Positions 23,221 through 32,940 of a stretch of DNA of 64,000 bases are shown here, in pieces; positions within the stretch are counted from its first letter, which is position 1, and every line of letters begins with the position of its first letter. This DNA is from Pseudomonas sp. M30-35 (GTDB lineage: Bacteria > Pseudomonadota > Gammaproteobacteria > Pseudomonadales > Pseudomonadaceae): NCBI RefSeq assembly GCF_002163625.1, contig NZ_CP020892.1, positions 2,356,001 through 2,420,000 of the forward strand. The letters run 5' to 3'. Position numbers and translations under genes: made by a program. The notes under the pieces were generated by a model. It worked only from the letters and a program-made list of their open reading frames with translations. It made no database searches and was not told the DNA's origin.

Positions 23221-25541
23221 TTGTAGTCGTTTGGCCCGATGTTAGTCTTCAGTCCTGCGGGGGGGTCGAGCGGTAATCGGCAGCGGTCAACTTTCCACCA
23301 CGTAGGTAGAAGTTTGCGTATGGCTGGCTGATTAAAACGATCATCAATCAGATACACAACGCCTTGATCCTGCACCGTGCGAATAACCCGGCCAGCCGCC
23401 TGCACGACTTTTTGCAGGCCCGGATAAAGATAGGTGTAGCCGTATCCCTTGTTGCTACCAAACATCGCATCCATGCGCAGCTTTACCTGTTCATTGACTG
23501 GGTTGGTTTGCGGCAAACCCAACGTCGCGATAAATGCGCCAATCAACTGGTCGCCGGGCAAATCGATACCCTCGCCAAATGCTCCACCCAGGACGGCAAA
23601 GCCGACGCCACGACTGTGGCTGGTAAATCGATCAAGAAACGCCTGACGCTCGCTTTCATCCATTTTCCGGGACTGCTGCCAGACCGGGATATGTGGATGT
23701 GCTTGGCGCAACTCATCGACGGCAGCCTGGAGGTAACTGTAACTGCTGAAAAAGGCCAAATAGTTGCCGGGTTTTTCGGCGTATTGGCGGGCGATCAGTG
23801 CCGCGATCGGCCCCAGTGAGTAATCGCGGTGGGCAAAGCGCGTGGACAAATTACTGACGGCTTGAACCTGGAGTTGCTCAGCGCTGAACGGTGAGTCCAC
23901 ATCAATCGATGGCGTTTTTTCAGGCAGCCCGAGCAGGTCAGCGTAATAGTTGGCCGGGCTCAATGTTGCGGAAAACAAGGTGCAACTGTGTGCATCCTCG
24001 AAGCGTGGAGCCAGAAATGGCGCGGGGACGATGTTGCGAATACACAGGGTCGAAACTGATTTGCCAGAGCTGTCATCGCGGCTGATATCGAACAGAGAGT
24101 GTGGGCCAAAGGCTTCGGCCAGCCGGCAGAACAACATGGCATCCAAATAAAAATGCAGCAGTTCTGTGGCATTGCCGGCGGGTTGTTCACTGAGGTGATC
24201 GGTTAGCGTGCTGACGGCTTTTTGCAACGCCATCACAAACAAGTCTGGCGCGGTGGGATAGACCTGATACGCGACCTGTTGCTCAAGTTCTAATTGTCGC
24301 CAGTGCCGGCTGATACGCTCAAGCGGGGCCTTCATCACCTTAGGCGCGATCAACCGCAGGGCTTCAAAACGTTGTTGGTTGAGCTCTGCGGTGTACATAC
24401 CTCGGGCGCGGTCAATCAGGTTGTGCGCCTCATCAACCAGCAGTGTAATGCGCCATTCGTTGAGCAGGGTCAGGCCATACAGCAAGCCGCCCATGTCAAA
24501 GTAGTAGTTGTAATCGCAGACTACAACATCAGCCCATCGACACAATTCCTGACTCAGGTAATATGGGCAGACCTGATGCTCCAGAGCAATTTTGCGTACG
24601 TTCTGATGATTGAGCCACTGGCTGTCGAGCGCAGCTTTGCGCGCATCCGGCAGGCGATCATAAAAACCTTTGGCCAACGGGCAAGAGTCGCCGTGGCAGG
24701 CTTTGTCTGGATGTTCACAGGCTTTATCTCGGGCAACATGCTCAAGCACGCGCAGCGGCATGGCGGTTTCCTGGCTGCGTAAGGTATGCAGCGCATCCAG
24801 GGCCAGGCGCCTGCCCGGTGTTTTTGCGGTAACAAAGAACAGGCGATCAAGCTTTTGCTCGGGAAAGGCCTTGAGTTGCGGAAACAAGGTGCCAAGGGTT
24901 TTGCCGATACCAGTGGTTGCTTGTGCCATTAAGCAGTGGCCATCACGTGCGGCCCGATAAACTGTATTAGCCAGTTGGCGTTGGCCGTTGCGAAATTCGG
25001 CATGGGGGAATTTCAGGCGCAGCAAAGACTCATCGCGGCGCAGGCGATGAGCACGCTCGTATTCGGCCCAGTGGATGTAGCGGCTGCATTGCAGGTTGAA
25101 AAACTGCTGCAGCTCTTCTGCACTGACGGTCAGGTGAAACGCCGTCTCATGCTGAGTCAGTACATTGAAATAAACCACTGCCAAGTTGATTTCAGGCAGC
25201 TCGCGCTCGGCGCACAGCAGCCAACCATAAACTTTTGCCTGAGCCCAATGCAGTAAACGGTGGTTCTCGGGAATACGGCTGATATCGCCACGGTGTGTTT
25301 TGATTTCTTCAAGCAGGTTCTGGTCCGGGTCGTAACCATCGGCGCGACCACGCACCAATAACCCGTGGTATTCGCCGCTCAGCGTCAGTTCTGGGCAATA
25401 ACCGGGGCCTCGCCTGGCAAGCACAATTGCATGACCGGTCATACCTTCTTGCGCGGTGGGTGAAGGCGTAAAGCGCAAGTCCAGATCACCGACCTTGGCC
25501 GTGAACTCGCACAGTGCGCGGACAGCAACCTGATAATTCAA
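23217..25541 (-). CDS. XPD/DinG-like helicase fused to a PD-(D/E)XK nuclease
   Basis: A 774-residue superfamily 2 DNA helicase. Residues 1-110 form a Cas4/RecB-like nuclease unit: Asp68 in RADGYD, the E-x-K of LLEEIKTH (Glu79, Lys81) and the QxxxY motif Gln101-Tyr105. The helicase core has Walker A ATTGIGKT (208-215), a [4Fe-4S] cysteine set (Cys275, 282, 287, 325), and DEAH at 370-373. Motif VI-like residues VVQAAGRVIRT lie near the C-terminus. This resembles the Rad3/XPD group (COG1199) rather than plain DinG. It overlaps the upstream VRR-NUC gene by 4 nt, so both should act together in repair of branched or cross-linked DNA. Confidence 0.9.
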   Translation of the reverse strand: MNYQVAVRALCEFTAKVGDLDLRFTPSPTAQEGMTGHAIVLARRGPGYCPELTLSGEYHGLLVRGRADGYDPDQNLLEEIKTHRGDISRIPENHRLLHWAQAKVYGWLLCAERELPEINLAVVYFNVLTQHETAFHLTVSAEELQQFFNLQCSRYIHWAEYERAHRLRRDESLLRLKFPHAEFRNGQRQLANTVYRAARDGHCLMAQATTGIGKTLGTLFPQLKAFPEQKLDRLFFVTAKTPGRRLALDALHTLRSQETAMPLRVLEHVARDKACEHPDKACHGDSCPLAKGFYDRLPDARKAALDSQWLNHQNVRKIALEHQVCPYYLSQELCRWADVVVCDYNYYFDMGGLLYGLTLLNEWRITLLVDEAHNLIDRARGMYTAELNQQRFEALRLIAPKVMKAPLERISRHWRQLELEQQVAYQVYPTAPDLFVMALQKAVSTLTDHLSEQPAGNATELLHFYLDAMLFCRLAEAFGPHSLFDISRDDSSGKSVSTLCIRNIVPAPFLAPRFEDAHSCTLFSATLSPANYYADLLGLPEKTPSIDVDSPFSAEQLQVQAVSNLSTRFAHRDYSLGPIAALIARQYAEKPGNYLAFFSSYSYLQAAVDELRQAHPHIPVWQQSRKMDESERQAFLDRFTSHSRGVGFAVLGGAFGEGIDLPGDQLIGAFIATLGLPQTNPVNEQVKLRMDAMFGSNKGYGYTYLYPGLQKVVQAAGRVIRTVQDQGVVYLIDDRFNQPAIRKLLPTWWKVDRCRLPLDPPAGLKTNIGPNDYN

Positions 25542-27181
25542 GCGTCAGCCCATTGCACATAACAGACATCCACTGGCATGTCGTGCTCGGCGCAAAACGC
25601 CAGCCAGCGGCGTTGGTTGTCTTGTAAACGGTCGCCGGGGCCTTTGACTTCAATCATGCGGTAGCGCTGTTGCGCAGGCCAGAACTGGATCAAGTCAGGC
25701 ATGCCCGCACGATTGGCCTTGATATCAATCAACAAACGTTTGAACCAGGCCAAAAGGTGCGATGGAGGCAGGCATTCAAGGGCTTGTTCCAATAGGGATT
25801 GATCAAGTGCGGACCAAAATACGAAAGGCGACTGAATGCCGAATTTGTCGGTGTAGTTTTGCCGGATCACATCCTTGTAAGCCGACGAGTCCAGCAGCTC
25901 AAGGCTGTGTGCGAATAACGCCTTGCGCTGCGGATAAAAGTCGCTACTGAGCAGATCAACCGGCCCAGTCTGAAATGGATGGAAAAACGCACCCGGCACC
26001 GGAGCGAAAATAGCTTGCCAGCAGAGCAGCCCGAACAAGCTGCAGATCAGGCTGTTTTCGACGTAATGCACGGGTGCGTCAGGCTGAGTCAGGTGCTGAA
26101 CTACTGCAAACTCGACACGCTCAAACTCAGGTTTAGGTAAAACCAGATCAATCCGCGCAGGGCTGACAGGCTTGGCTTTACCTGGTAATGGCCGGCCTAG
26201 CTGGCGAGCAAGACGCGTCAAAGCACGCTCTGCTGCCTGCGCTTCAGCATCATTCTCCGGTGCTTGCATGGCTTCGATGCTGAGGTCATAAGCCTGCTGA
26301 TGAAGCCCAAGTCGTTCCAGCACCCGGATTTTTCGTAAGCGAGCACCGACATAGCGACAGTCGGCATAGAACGCCAGCGCGCTTTCTAGCTGTGCTTCGC
26401 GCTCTAATTGTTGGCCCATACGGAACAGTAACTTATGGCGCCGCGCCGCAAGAAAGGCACTGTCGCAGACTAAAGAACTCATCTGCTGCAGGACGTGCTC
26501 AATGGGTTCACCTGCCTCGAATTGCTCACGACAATCCTGCAATCGCAGGTAGCAATCAATATCTGAGCGTTGGCGAAAGGCTCGTGAGTCATCGGTCAGC
26601 TCGACCCGCTCGTAACGGAAGATACCTAGCTCTGCGAGGACAAATTCGGACCACTCCTGGCGCAGGTTGCCGAAGAATATCAAGCGCAGGCGCTCACACA
26701 TATTGTCGATGGTCAGCGACAATATTTGCTCATCGCTGGTAGGGCACCACGTGGCAAAGTCACGTGGTTCAAGCTGTTCATCCGTAAGCAGTTCAAACAG
26801 CTGGGTCTTGCTCATGGATCGTTTAAGCGGGATGTTGTCGCCCAGATGTTGGAGGATTTCATCCTTGCGCAGCAGCTTGAACAACTCGTCCAGACTGAGC
26901 GCAGCGTCATGTTCTATCCAGCCAGCGCCCAGCAGTGGCTCGGCAGCCGAACGGCTGCAATCGATCTCGTCATAGCTCAGTTTGTCGAGTCGGAAATGCC
27001 TGCCTTTGCGCATGATCATGCGCACCAATAAGGCTTGCGACTGAGTGTTCATGGCTAAGAACTGCTCAATAAACTGAGACTCCGACGCATCCAACAGATC
27101 CGCATAGCGCTGTTGTAGCCAGCTCAGCGCCTGATGAAAGTTAGACAGGTAATAGAATCGGGGATCGAGTTGCGACTGCAT
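25538..27181 (-). CDS. VRR-NUC domain nuclease (FAN1-like)
   Basis: A 547-residue protein with an N-terminal helical region, a middle TPR/SAP-like helical part (residues 150-330), and a C-terminal VRR-NUC domain. The catalytic signature GMPDLIQFWP, then IEVKGPGDRLQDNQRRW, supplies the P-D, E-x-K and Q of the PD-(D/E)XK superfamily. FAN1-type enzymes are structure-specific 5'-flap nucleases that unhook interstrand cross-links. ATG 27181 gives the N-terminus seen in relatives (MQSQLDPRFYYLSNF). ATG 27217 is an alternative and neither has a clear ribosome site. It is translationally coupled to the helicase downstream. Confidence 0.9.
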   Translation of the reverse strand: MQSQLDPRFYYLSNFHQALSWLQQRYADLLDASESQFIEQFLAMNTQSQALLVRMIMRKGRHFRLDKLSYDEIDCSRSAAEPLLGAGWIEHDAALSLDELFKLLRKDEILQHLGDNIPLKRSMSKTQLFELLTDEQLEPRDFATWCPTSDEQILSLTIDNMCERLRLIFFGNLRQEWSEFVLAELGIFRYERVELTDDSRAFRQRSDIDCYLRLQDCREQFEAGEPIEHVLQQMSSLVCDSAFLAARRHKLLFRMGQQLEREAQLESALAFYADCRYVGARLRKIRVLERLGLHQQAYDLSIEAMQAPENDAEAQAAERALTRLARQLGRPLPGKAKPVSPARIDLVLPKPEFERVEFAVVQHLTQPDAPVHYVENSLICSLFGLLCWQAIFAPVPGAFFHPFQTGPVDLLSSDFYPQRKALFAHSLELLDSSAYKDVIRQNYTDKFGIQSPFVFWSALDQSLLEQALECLPPSHLLAWFKRLLIDIKANRAGMPDLIQFWPAQQRYRMIEVKGPGDRLQDNQRRWLAFCAEHDMPVDVCYVQWADA

Positions 27182-27413
27182 GGACGTGCCAGTTTGCTTG
27201 CATGAATGAGTAGCCATGCACAGTGGGCTGAGGAGGGCGCGTTAACCCTTGCTTGGATTATGCGTGCTCGCTCGCGTTAATTTCGATCAGTTTAACTTAG
27301 GCTGTTCGTTTATACAGTATTATTGCGCAGAACCTCTCAGATTGTAAGTTCAACCTGTTCGGGCCTGAAGTCTGTGCCGTGATGCAGTTTTAAGTGGACT
27401 CGCGCTATGCGCA

Positions 27414-27456
27414 AGCACCTGCAAGGCAGTCACTCTTCGACTGCCTTGCAGGTGCT
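27414..27456. terminator. Perfect 18-bp hairpin after the fds operon
   Basis: AGCACCTGCAAGGCAGTC pairs without mismatch with 27439-27456 across a 7-nt loop. It begins 7 nt beyond the fdsD stop. There is no T-tract, so it may act as a transcript-end stabiliser or a bidirectional terminator. Confidence 0.75.
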
Positions 27457-27462
27457 AGGGGC

Positions 27463-27681
27463 TTAATGCTCGCCGGATTCAGACAACGCTGCTTTTACCA
27501 ATGGGTGCAGTGTGTTGTCGCTATGTTCAACCTGCAAAGCACTTAACTCATTGCGCATGGCCGGGGTCCAGAAACTTTGCAGGTGCAGGCGGACGCTGCG
27601 CGCTGCCTGAACGGTGTCTGCTTCATGGGCGAAGAATTGAGCAATTTGATTGGCCATTTTAATCAGGCTTTCACTGCTCAT
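27463..27681 (-). CDS. fdsD: Formate dehydrogenase delta subunit
   Basis: A 72-residue helical protein matching the FdsD/FdhD-type small subunit of NAD-dependent formate dehydrogenase (LIKMANQIAQFFAHE start, NELSALQV middle). It helps assemble the alpha subunit. Its start overlaps the stop of fdsA by 4 nt. It ends the operon, directly before the perfect hairpin. Confidence 0.88.
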   Translation of the reverse strand: MSSESLIKMANQIAQFFAHEADTVQAARSVRLHLQSFWTPAMRNELSALQVEHSDNTLHPLVKAALSESGEH

Positions 27682-30554
27682 TTACCCACTCCAGCTTTAT
27701 CTACAAGGCGACGCTGTTTGAGTAAACGATGTTGTTCATCACTGAACGCTTGATAACGCTTTTGCCATTCGGATGGATGATAAACGCGCGACACTTCGAC
27801 TGCTGTGACCTTGTACTCCGGGCAGTTAGTGGCCCAGTCAGAGTTGTCGGTAGTGATCACATTGGCGCCTGATTCCGGAAAATGGAAGGTGGTGTAAACC
27901 ACACCGGGTGCGACCCGTTCGCTGACTTTGGCGCGCAACACGGTTTGCCCGGCACGGCTGCCAATCCCAACCCAGTCATTGTCGTTAATACCACGGCTCT
28001 CGGCATCACTTGGATGAATTTCCAGGCGATCCTCTTCGTGCCAGGCAACATTATCAGTTCGTCGGGTCTGAGCGCCGACGTTGTATTGGCTAAGAATCCG
28101 GCCGGTGGTCAGCAGGAGTGGATAGCGGCTGTTGACCTTCTCGTCAGTAGGCACGTAACCGGTGAGCATAAAGCGTCCCTTGCCGCGCACAAACTGGTCG
28201 ATATGCATGGTCGGCGTACCGTTTGGCGTCTCGTCGGTGCATGGCCATTGCAGGCTGCCCTGACGATCGAGTTCGGCATAACTTACTCGGGAGAATGTCG
28301 GTGTCAGACGCGCAATCTCGTCCATGATTTGAGCCGGGTGCGAATACTCCATCGAGTAGCCCAAGGCATTGGCCAATGCCATTGTCGCTTGCCAGTCAGC
28401 CTTGCCTGCCAGTGGCTCCATGACTTTGCGGACCCGATTTATCCGGCGTTCGGCGTTGGTGAAGGTGCCATCTTTCTCAAGAAACGAACTGCCCGGCAAG
28501 AATACATGAGCGAATTTAGCCGTCTCATTGAGGAAGATGTCCTGCACGATAATGCATTCCATCGACGACAGAGCCGCTGTCACATGTTGGGTATTGGGGT
28601 CGCTCTGAGCGATGTCCTCACCTTGGCAGTAAAGCGCCTTGAACGTGCCGTCCAGCGCCGCTTCAAACATGTTCGGGATACGCAGCCCTGGGTCAGGTAA
28701 CAGGGTTACATTCCAGGCCTGTTCGAACTCATGGCGTACTGTCTCGTTGGAAACATGCCGATAACCCGGCAACTCGTGAGGGAAGGAACCCATATCACAG
28801 GAACCTTGTACGTTGTTCTGTCCACGCAGCGGGTTAACCCCAACGCCTTCGCGGCCGATGTTGCCGGTGACCATTGCCAGGTTGGCGATACCCATGACCG
28901 CCGTACTGCCTTGGCTGTGTTCGGTGATGCCCAGGCCGTAATAGATCGCCGCGTTGCCTCCCGTCGCGTAGAGGCGTGCTGCGGCGCGTATTTGCTCAGC
29001 GGGTACACCACAAACCGGCCCCAAGACCTCCGGTGCGTGTTCCGCTGAGCTGACAAAATCGCGCCAGCGAGCAAAATCTGCATCCTCGCAGCGTTCTTCA
29101 ATGAAGCGCTGGTTGAGCAGTCCTTCGGTGACGATCACATGGGCAAGCGCATTAAGCATGGCCACGTTAGTGCCGGGGCGCAGTTGCAAATGCAATTCAG
29201 CGCGGGCGTGGGCCGAGTCGACTAAATCGATGCGCCGCGGATCAATCACAATCAAGCGTGCGCCTTGGCGTAAGCGGCGCTTGAGTTGGGATGCGAATAC
29301 GGGGTGAGCATCGGTAGGGTTAGCGCCCATCACCAGAATGACGTCAGCCTGCATCACTGAGTCGAAATCCTGGGTACCGGCTGACTCACCCAACGTTTGC
29401 TTTAAACCATAACCGGTGGGTGAATGGCAGACGCGGGCGCAGGTATCGACATTGTTATTGCCAAAAGCAGCGCGAACCAGTTTCTGCACCAGATAGGTTT
29501 CTTCATTGGTGCAGCGGCTAGAGGTGATGCCGCCGATTGAATCACGCCCGTATTTGAGCTGTATGCGGCGTAATTCGCTAGCCGCGTAGTTGACGGCTTC
29601 ATCCCAACTGACTTCCTGCCAAGGATCGTCAATATGCTTACGGATCATCGGTTTAGTAATGCGGTCTGGATGGGTTGCATAACCCCAGGCGAAGCGCCCT
29701 TTTACGCAAGAATGGCCGTGGTTGGCGTGGCCGTTTTTGTCCGGAACCATGCGCACCAGTTGATCTCCTTTCATTTCTGCGCGGAACGAGCAGCCTACAC
29801 CGCAATAGGCGCAGGTGGTAATGACGCTGCGTTCAGGTTGACCCAACTCCACCACGCTTTTTTCCATCAGCGTGGCGGTTGGGCAAGCTTGTACGCAGGC
29901 ACCGCATGAAACACATTCAGACTCGAGAAAATTATCGCCACCTGCCGCAGCCACTCGTGATTCAAAGCCACGCCCGCTGATGGTCAAGGCGAAGGTGCCT
30001 TGCGTCTCTTCGCAAGCACGCACGCAACGGTTGCAGACAATGCACTTGCTCGGGTCGTAATCGAAGTAAGGGTTGGAAACGTCTTTGGCTTCATCCAGGT
30101 GATTCGCCCCTTCGTAACCATAACGCACCTCGCGCAAGCCAACTTGGCCAGCGACCGTTTGCAACTCGCAGTTGCCGTTGGCCGAGCAGGTCAGGCAATC
30201 CAGCGGATGGTCGGAGATGTACAGTTCCATCACGTTACGGCGCAGGGTGGCGAGTTTGCTGGTTTGCGAGCGTACGACCATGCCTTCAGTGACCGGTGTC
30301 GTGCATGAAGCGGGGTAACCGCGCATACCTTCAATTTCCACCAGGCACATGCGGCAGGAACCAAAGGCTTCAAGACTGTCGGTGGCGCAGAGTTTGGGGA
30401 TTTGCGTGCCAAGTAGCGCCGCAGCGCGCATCACCGAAGTGCCAGCGGGTACGCGGATCTCGCGACCGTCGATGGTTAAGCTGACTTGTGTATGGCTTTG
30501 GCGCTCAGGCGTGCCAAGGTCGATATCACTTTTGGGATCGAAGAGGGTGATCAT
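27678..30554 (-). CDS. fdsA: Formate dehydrogenase alpha subunit (Mo/W, NAD-linked)
   Basis: A 958-residue catalytic subunit oxidising formate to CO2. In order: an N-terminal [2Fe-2S] domain with CATDSLEAFGSCRMCLV and the CTT region; the histidine/cysteine cluster after HPLDCLTC; two [4Fe-4S] ferredoxin motifs (CIVCNRCVRACEETQG and CVSCGACVQACPT); the CAYCGVGCSF cluster; and the molybdopterin domain with the metal cysteine in RVCHSPTGYGL. ATG 30554 has GGAGG upstream, and the longer frame reaching 30683 lies wholly inside fdsB. The start overlaps the fdsB stop (ATGA). The enzyme is cytoplasmic and passes electrons to FdsB. An fdsC-type sulfurtransferase gene is not in the operon. Confidence 0.94.
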   Translation of the reverse strand: MITLFDPKSDIDLGTPERQSHTQVSLTIDGREIRVPAGTSVMRAAALLGTQIPKLCATDSLEAFGSCRMCLVEIEGMRGYPASCTTPVTEGMVVRSQTSKLATLRRNVMELYISDHPLDCLTCSANGNCELQTVAGQVGLREVRYGYEGANHLDEAKDVSNPYFDYDPSKCIVCNRCVRACEETQGTFALTISGRGFESRVAAAGGDNFLESECVSCGACVQACPTATLMEKSVVELGQPERSVITTCAYCGVGCSFRAEMKGDQLVRMVPDKNGHANHGHSCVKGRFAWGYATHPDRITKPMIRKHIDDPWQEVSWDEAVNYAASELRRIQLKYGRDSIGGITSSRCTNEETYLVQKLVRAAFGNNNVDTCARVCHSPTGYGLKQTLGESAGTQDFDSVMQADVILVMGANPTDAHPVFASQLKRRLRQGARLIVIDPRRIDLVDSAHARAELHLQLRPGTNVAMLNALAHVIVTEGLLNQRFIEERCEDADFARWRDFVSSAEHAPEVLGPVCGVPAEQIRAAARLYATGGNAAIYYGLGITEHSQGSTAVMGIANLAMVTGNIGREGVGVNPLRGQNNVQGSCDMGSFPHELPGYRHVSNETVRHEFEQAWNVTLLPDPGLRIPNMFEAALDGTFKALYCQGEDIAQSDPNTQHVTAALSSMECIIVQDIFLNETAKFAHVFLPGSSFLEKDGTFTNAERRINRVRKVMEPLAGKADWQATMALANALGYSMEYSHPAQIMDEIARLTPTFSRVSYAELDRQGSLQWPCTDETPNGTPTMHIDQFVRGKGRFMLTGYVPTDEKVNSRYPLLLTTGRILSQYNVGAQTRRTDNVAWHEEDRLEIHPSDAESRGINDNDWVGIGSRAGQTVLRAKVSERVAPGVVYTTFHFPESGANVITTDNSDWATNCPEYKVTAVEVSRVYHPSEWQKRYQAFSDEQHRLLKQRRLVDKAGVGK

Positions 30555-32110
30555 TGGGCGGCCTCCGTGGTGGCCATGCCGAAGTCGGCGGGGAAGTGCT
30601 TGAGTGCGCTGGTCACGGGGTATGACGTCATCCCGCCGAGTGCGCAAAGCGAGCCGTATTGAAGTGTGTCGCACAGATCCCATAACAGCTGAGCCTGTTC
30701 GTCACGGGCGGCTGGAGCGGTGCTGGCGATTAGGCGGTCCACCACTTCTACACCACGGGTCGAACCGATCCGGCATGGGGTGCATTTGCCGCAAGATTCC
30801 TCGGCACAAAACTGCAGTGCAAACCTGGCCATATGCGCCATATTCAGGCTTTCGTCAGCCACCACAACGCCACCGTGACCGAGCATGGCACCGATACTGG
30901 CCAAGGCTTCATAGTCCAGCGGTGTGTCGAACTGCGTAGGGGGTATCCAGGCACCTAATGGCCCGCCAACCTGCGCGGCCTTTAATGGCCGACCGCTGGC
31001 TGTGCCACCGCCGTAGCCTTCAATAAGCTCGCGCAAGCTAAGACCAAAAGCGCGTTCTACCAAACCGCCGTAGCGCACGTTTCCAGCCAGTTGGAAGGGC
31101 ATGGTGCCCAATGAGCGACCCATGCCAAAGTCGCGATAAAACTGCGCGCCACGGGCCATTATCACTGGCACAGAGGTCAGGGTCAGCACGTTGTGGACGA
31201 GCGTTGGTAGGCCAAACAAACCCTCGAGAGCCGGCAGCGGAGGCTTGGGGCGAACCGTGCCGCGTCTACCTTCAAGCGACTCAAGCAGGGCGGTTTCTTC
31301 ACCGCAGATGTAGGCACCTGCGCCGACGCGTACTTCAATGTCAAAGTGCCGTCCGCTGGTGCAGATATCGTTGCCCAGGTAGCCTGCCTGACGAGCGATT
31401 TCCAGAGCATTGTTAAGGGTGTCAATTGCATCCGGGTACTCCGAGCGCACATAGATATAACCTTTGCTCGCGCCAACGGCGAGGCCGGCAATGGTCATGC
31501 CTTCAATCAACAGGAATGGATCGCCTTCCATCAACATGCGATCGGCAAAGGTGCCCGAGTCGCCTTCGTCGGCGTTGCAGACGATGTATTTCTGCTCAGC
31601 TTTAGCATCGCGCACCGTCCGCCATTTGATTCCAGCGGGGAAGGCGGCGCCGCCCCGACCGCGCAGACCTGAATCAAGTACAGCAGTCACCACATCGGCG
31701 CCATCCATCTTGATCGCTTGAGCCAGCCCCTTGAAACCGTCATGAGCCAAGTAGTCGTCCAGTGACAGCGGGCGAGTAATACCCGCGCGGGCGAATAGCA
31801 GGCGTTGCTGGCTTTTCAGATAGGCAATGTCTTCAACCAGGCCTAGCGCCTGCGGATGGCTGCTTGGGTCAGCCGTTAGAGCATCGAGCAGACCGGGCAC
31901 ATCTGCACAAGTGATTGGGCCGAAACCGAGACGCCCATTGGCGCTTTCAGCTTCTAACAGGGGTTCGAGCCAGTAAAGGCCGCGTGAGCTGGTGCGCTGC
32001 AACTCGATCGCCAGTCCACGGCGCTCTGCCTCTTGAGTCAGAGCGTTGGCCACTTCATCGGCGCCGACGGCGCGGGCAAGTGAGTCGCAGGGGATGAATA
32101 GCTTCAGCAT
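30551..32110 (-). CDS. fdsB: Formate dehydrogenase beta subunit (NuoF-like)
   Basis: A 519-residue FMN and [4Fe-4S] protein that hands electrons to NAD. The N-terminal ~120 residues are a thioredoxin-fold ferredoxin domain. The NuoF-like domain has LRGRGGAAFPAGIKW, the NADH/FMN site, GAGAYICGEETAL and the cluster motif ESCGKCTPCRIGSTRG. It overlaps fdsG at its start by 7 nt and fdsA at its stop by 4 nt. Fusion of the thioredoxin-like part with NuoF is typical of FdsB. Confidence 0.93.
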   Translation of the reverse strand: MLKLFIPCDSLARAVGADEVANALTQEAERRGLAIELQRTSSRGLYWLEPLLEAESANGRLGFGPITCADVPGLLDALTADPSSHPQALGLVEDIAYLKSQQRLLFARAGITRPLSLDDYLAHDGFKGLAQAIKMDGADVVTAVLDSGLRGRGGAAFPAGIKWRTVRDAKAEQKYIVCNADEGDSGTFADRMLMEGDPFLLIEGMTIAGLAVGASKGYIYVRSEYPDAIDTLNNALEIARQAGYLGNDICTSGRHFDIEVRVGAGAYICGEETALLESLEGRRGTVRPKPPLPALEGLFGLPTLVHNVLTLTSVPVIMARGAQFYRDFGMGRSLGTMPFQLAGNVRYGGLVERAFGLSLRELIEGYGGGTASGRPLKAAQVGGPLGAWIPPTQFDTPLDYEALASIGAMLGHGGVVVADESLNMAHMARFALQFCAEESCGKCTPCRIGSTRGVEVVDRLIASTAPAARDEQAQLLWDLCDTLQYGSLCALGGMTSYPVTSALKHFPADFGMATTEAAQ

Positions 32111-32586
32111 GCACCATCCTCCAAGCAGCGGTTGACCAGGTCATCCAGGCGCTCTGGTGTTAGGCGAGCATGCAATCGGCCGTCTATTTCTATGGCGGGC
32201 GAGCAGGCACAGGCACCTAAGCAATACACCGTCTGCAAACTGACCTGACCGTCGGCACTGCTGCCGTTCTCATTGAGCGACAGTCGCTCACCCAGTTGCG
32301 CGGCTAAACTTTCAGCCCCCATGCTCTGGCATGACTCGGCTCGGCACAGCCTCAAGGTGTGACGCGCGGGCGGCGTGGTACGGAAGTCGTGATAAAAGCT
32401 GATTACGCCCTGGACTTCAGCCTTACTGAGGTTAAGCGCCTGGGCGATATTGGCAACAGCGTTACTCGGAATGTACCCCGCGCCCTGTTGAATCGCATGG
32501 AGGATCGGCAACAGGCCGCCCGGGGTGTCTTTCTCGCGGCCCAATACGCTGTTAATCAGGGGCAGGTGCAACGCTTCATCAGGCAT
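32104..32586 (-). CDS. fdsG: Formate dehydrogenase gamma subunit (NuoE-like)
   Basis: A 160-residue [2Fe-2S] protein of the NuoE/HoxE family. An N-terminal helical bundle (LLPILHAIQQGAGYIPSNAV) precedes the cluster-binding cysteines in RLCRAESCQSMG and YCLGACACSPAIEID. ATG 32586 was taken as start, with AAGGT about 9 nt upstream. In-frame starts at 32604 and 32676 are less supported. First gene of fdsGBAD. A LysR regulator, usual before this operon, is not present. Confidence 0.9.
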   Translation of the reverse strand: MPDEALHLPLINSVLGREKDTPGGLLPILHAIQQGAGYIPSNAVANIAQALNLSKAEVQGVISFYHDFRTTPPARHTLRLCRAESCQSMGAESLAAQLGERLSLNENGSSADGQVSLQTVYCLGACACSPAIEIDGRLHARLTPERLDDLVNRCLEDGAC

Positions 32587-32940
32587 ACAAAGGTACCTTG
32601 GCATCACGAACAGGACTAACTTACAGGTTAGACGTTCGGAGTCATTGGCCACGGCGAACCGACCATTGCACGGCACTTTGGTCTAAAGGATCGCCATCTA
32701 TGTTCTTCGGCCAAGCGTCTTCAATGCACTTGGTCCGAGATTGGCTTTAAGCTTGCCATTGCCACTGGCTGGAGATAGCGCCTGAGCGACTTTTCACATC
32801 CTGAAACCGACTTGGTTGCATTGACGCATTTGTTCGACGCGAGCACTGCCAGCACTTGAACGACGCTACACAGACCTCAGATCGCTGGATCTGAACGGGT
32901 TACCAACGCTGCGCCGGGAGTCCCGGCACAGTAAAGCCAT

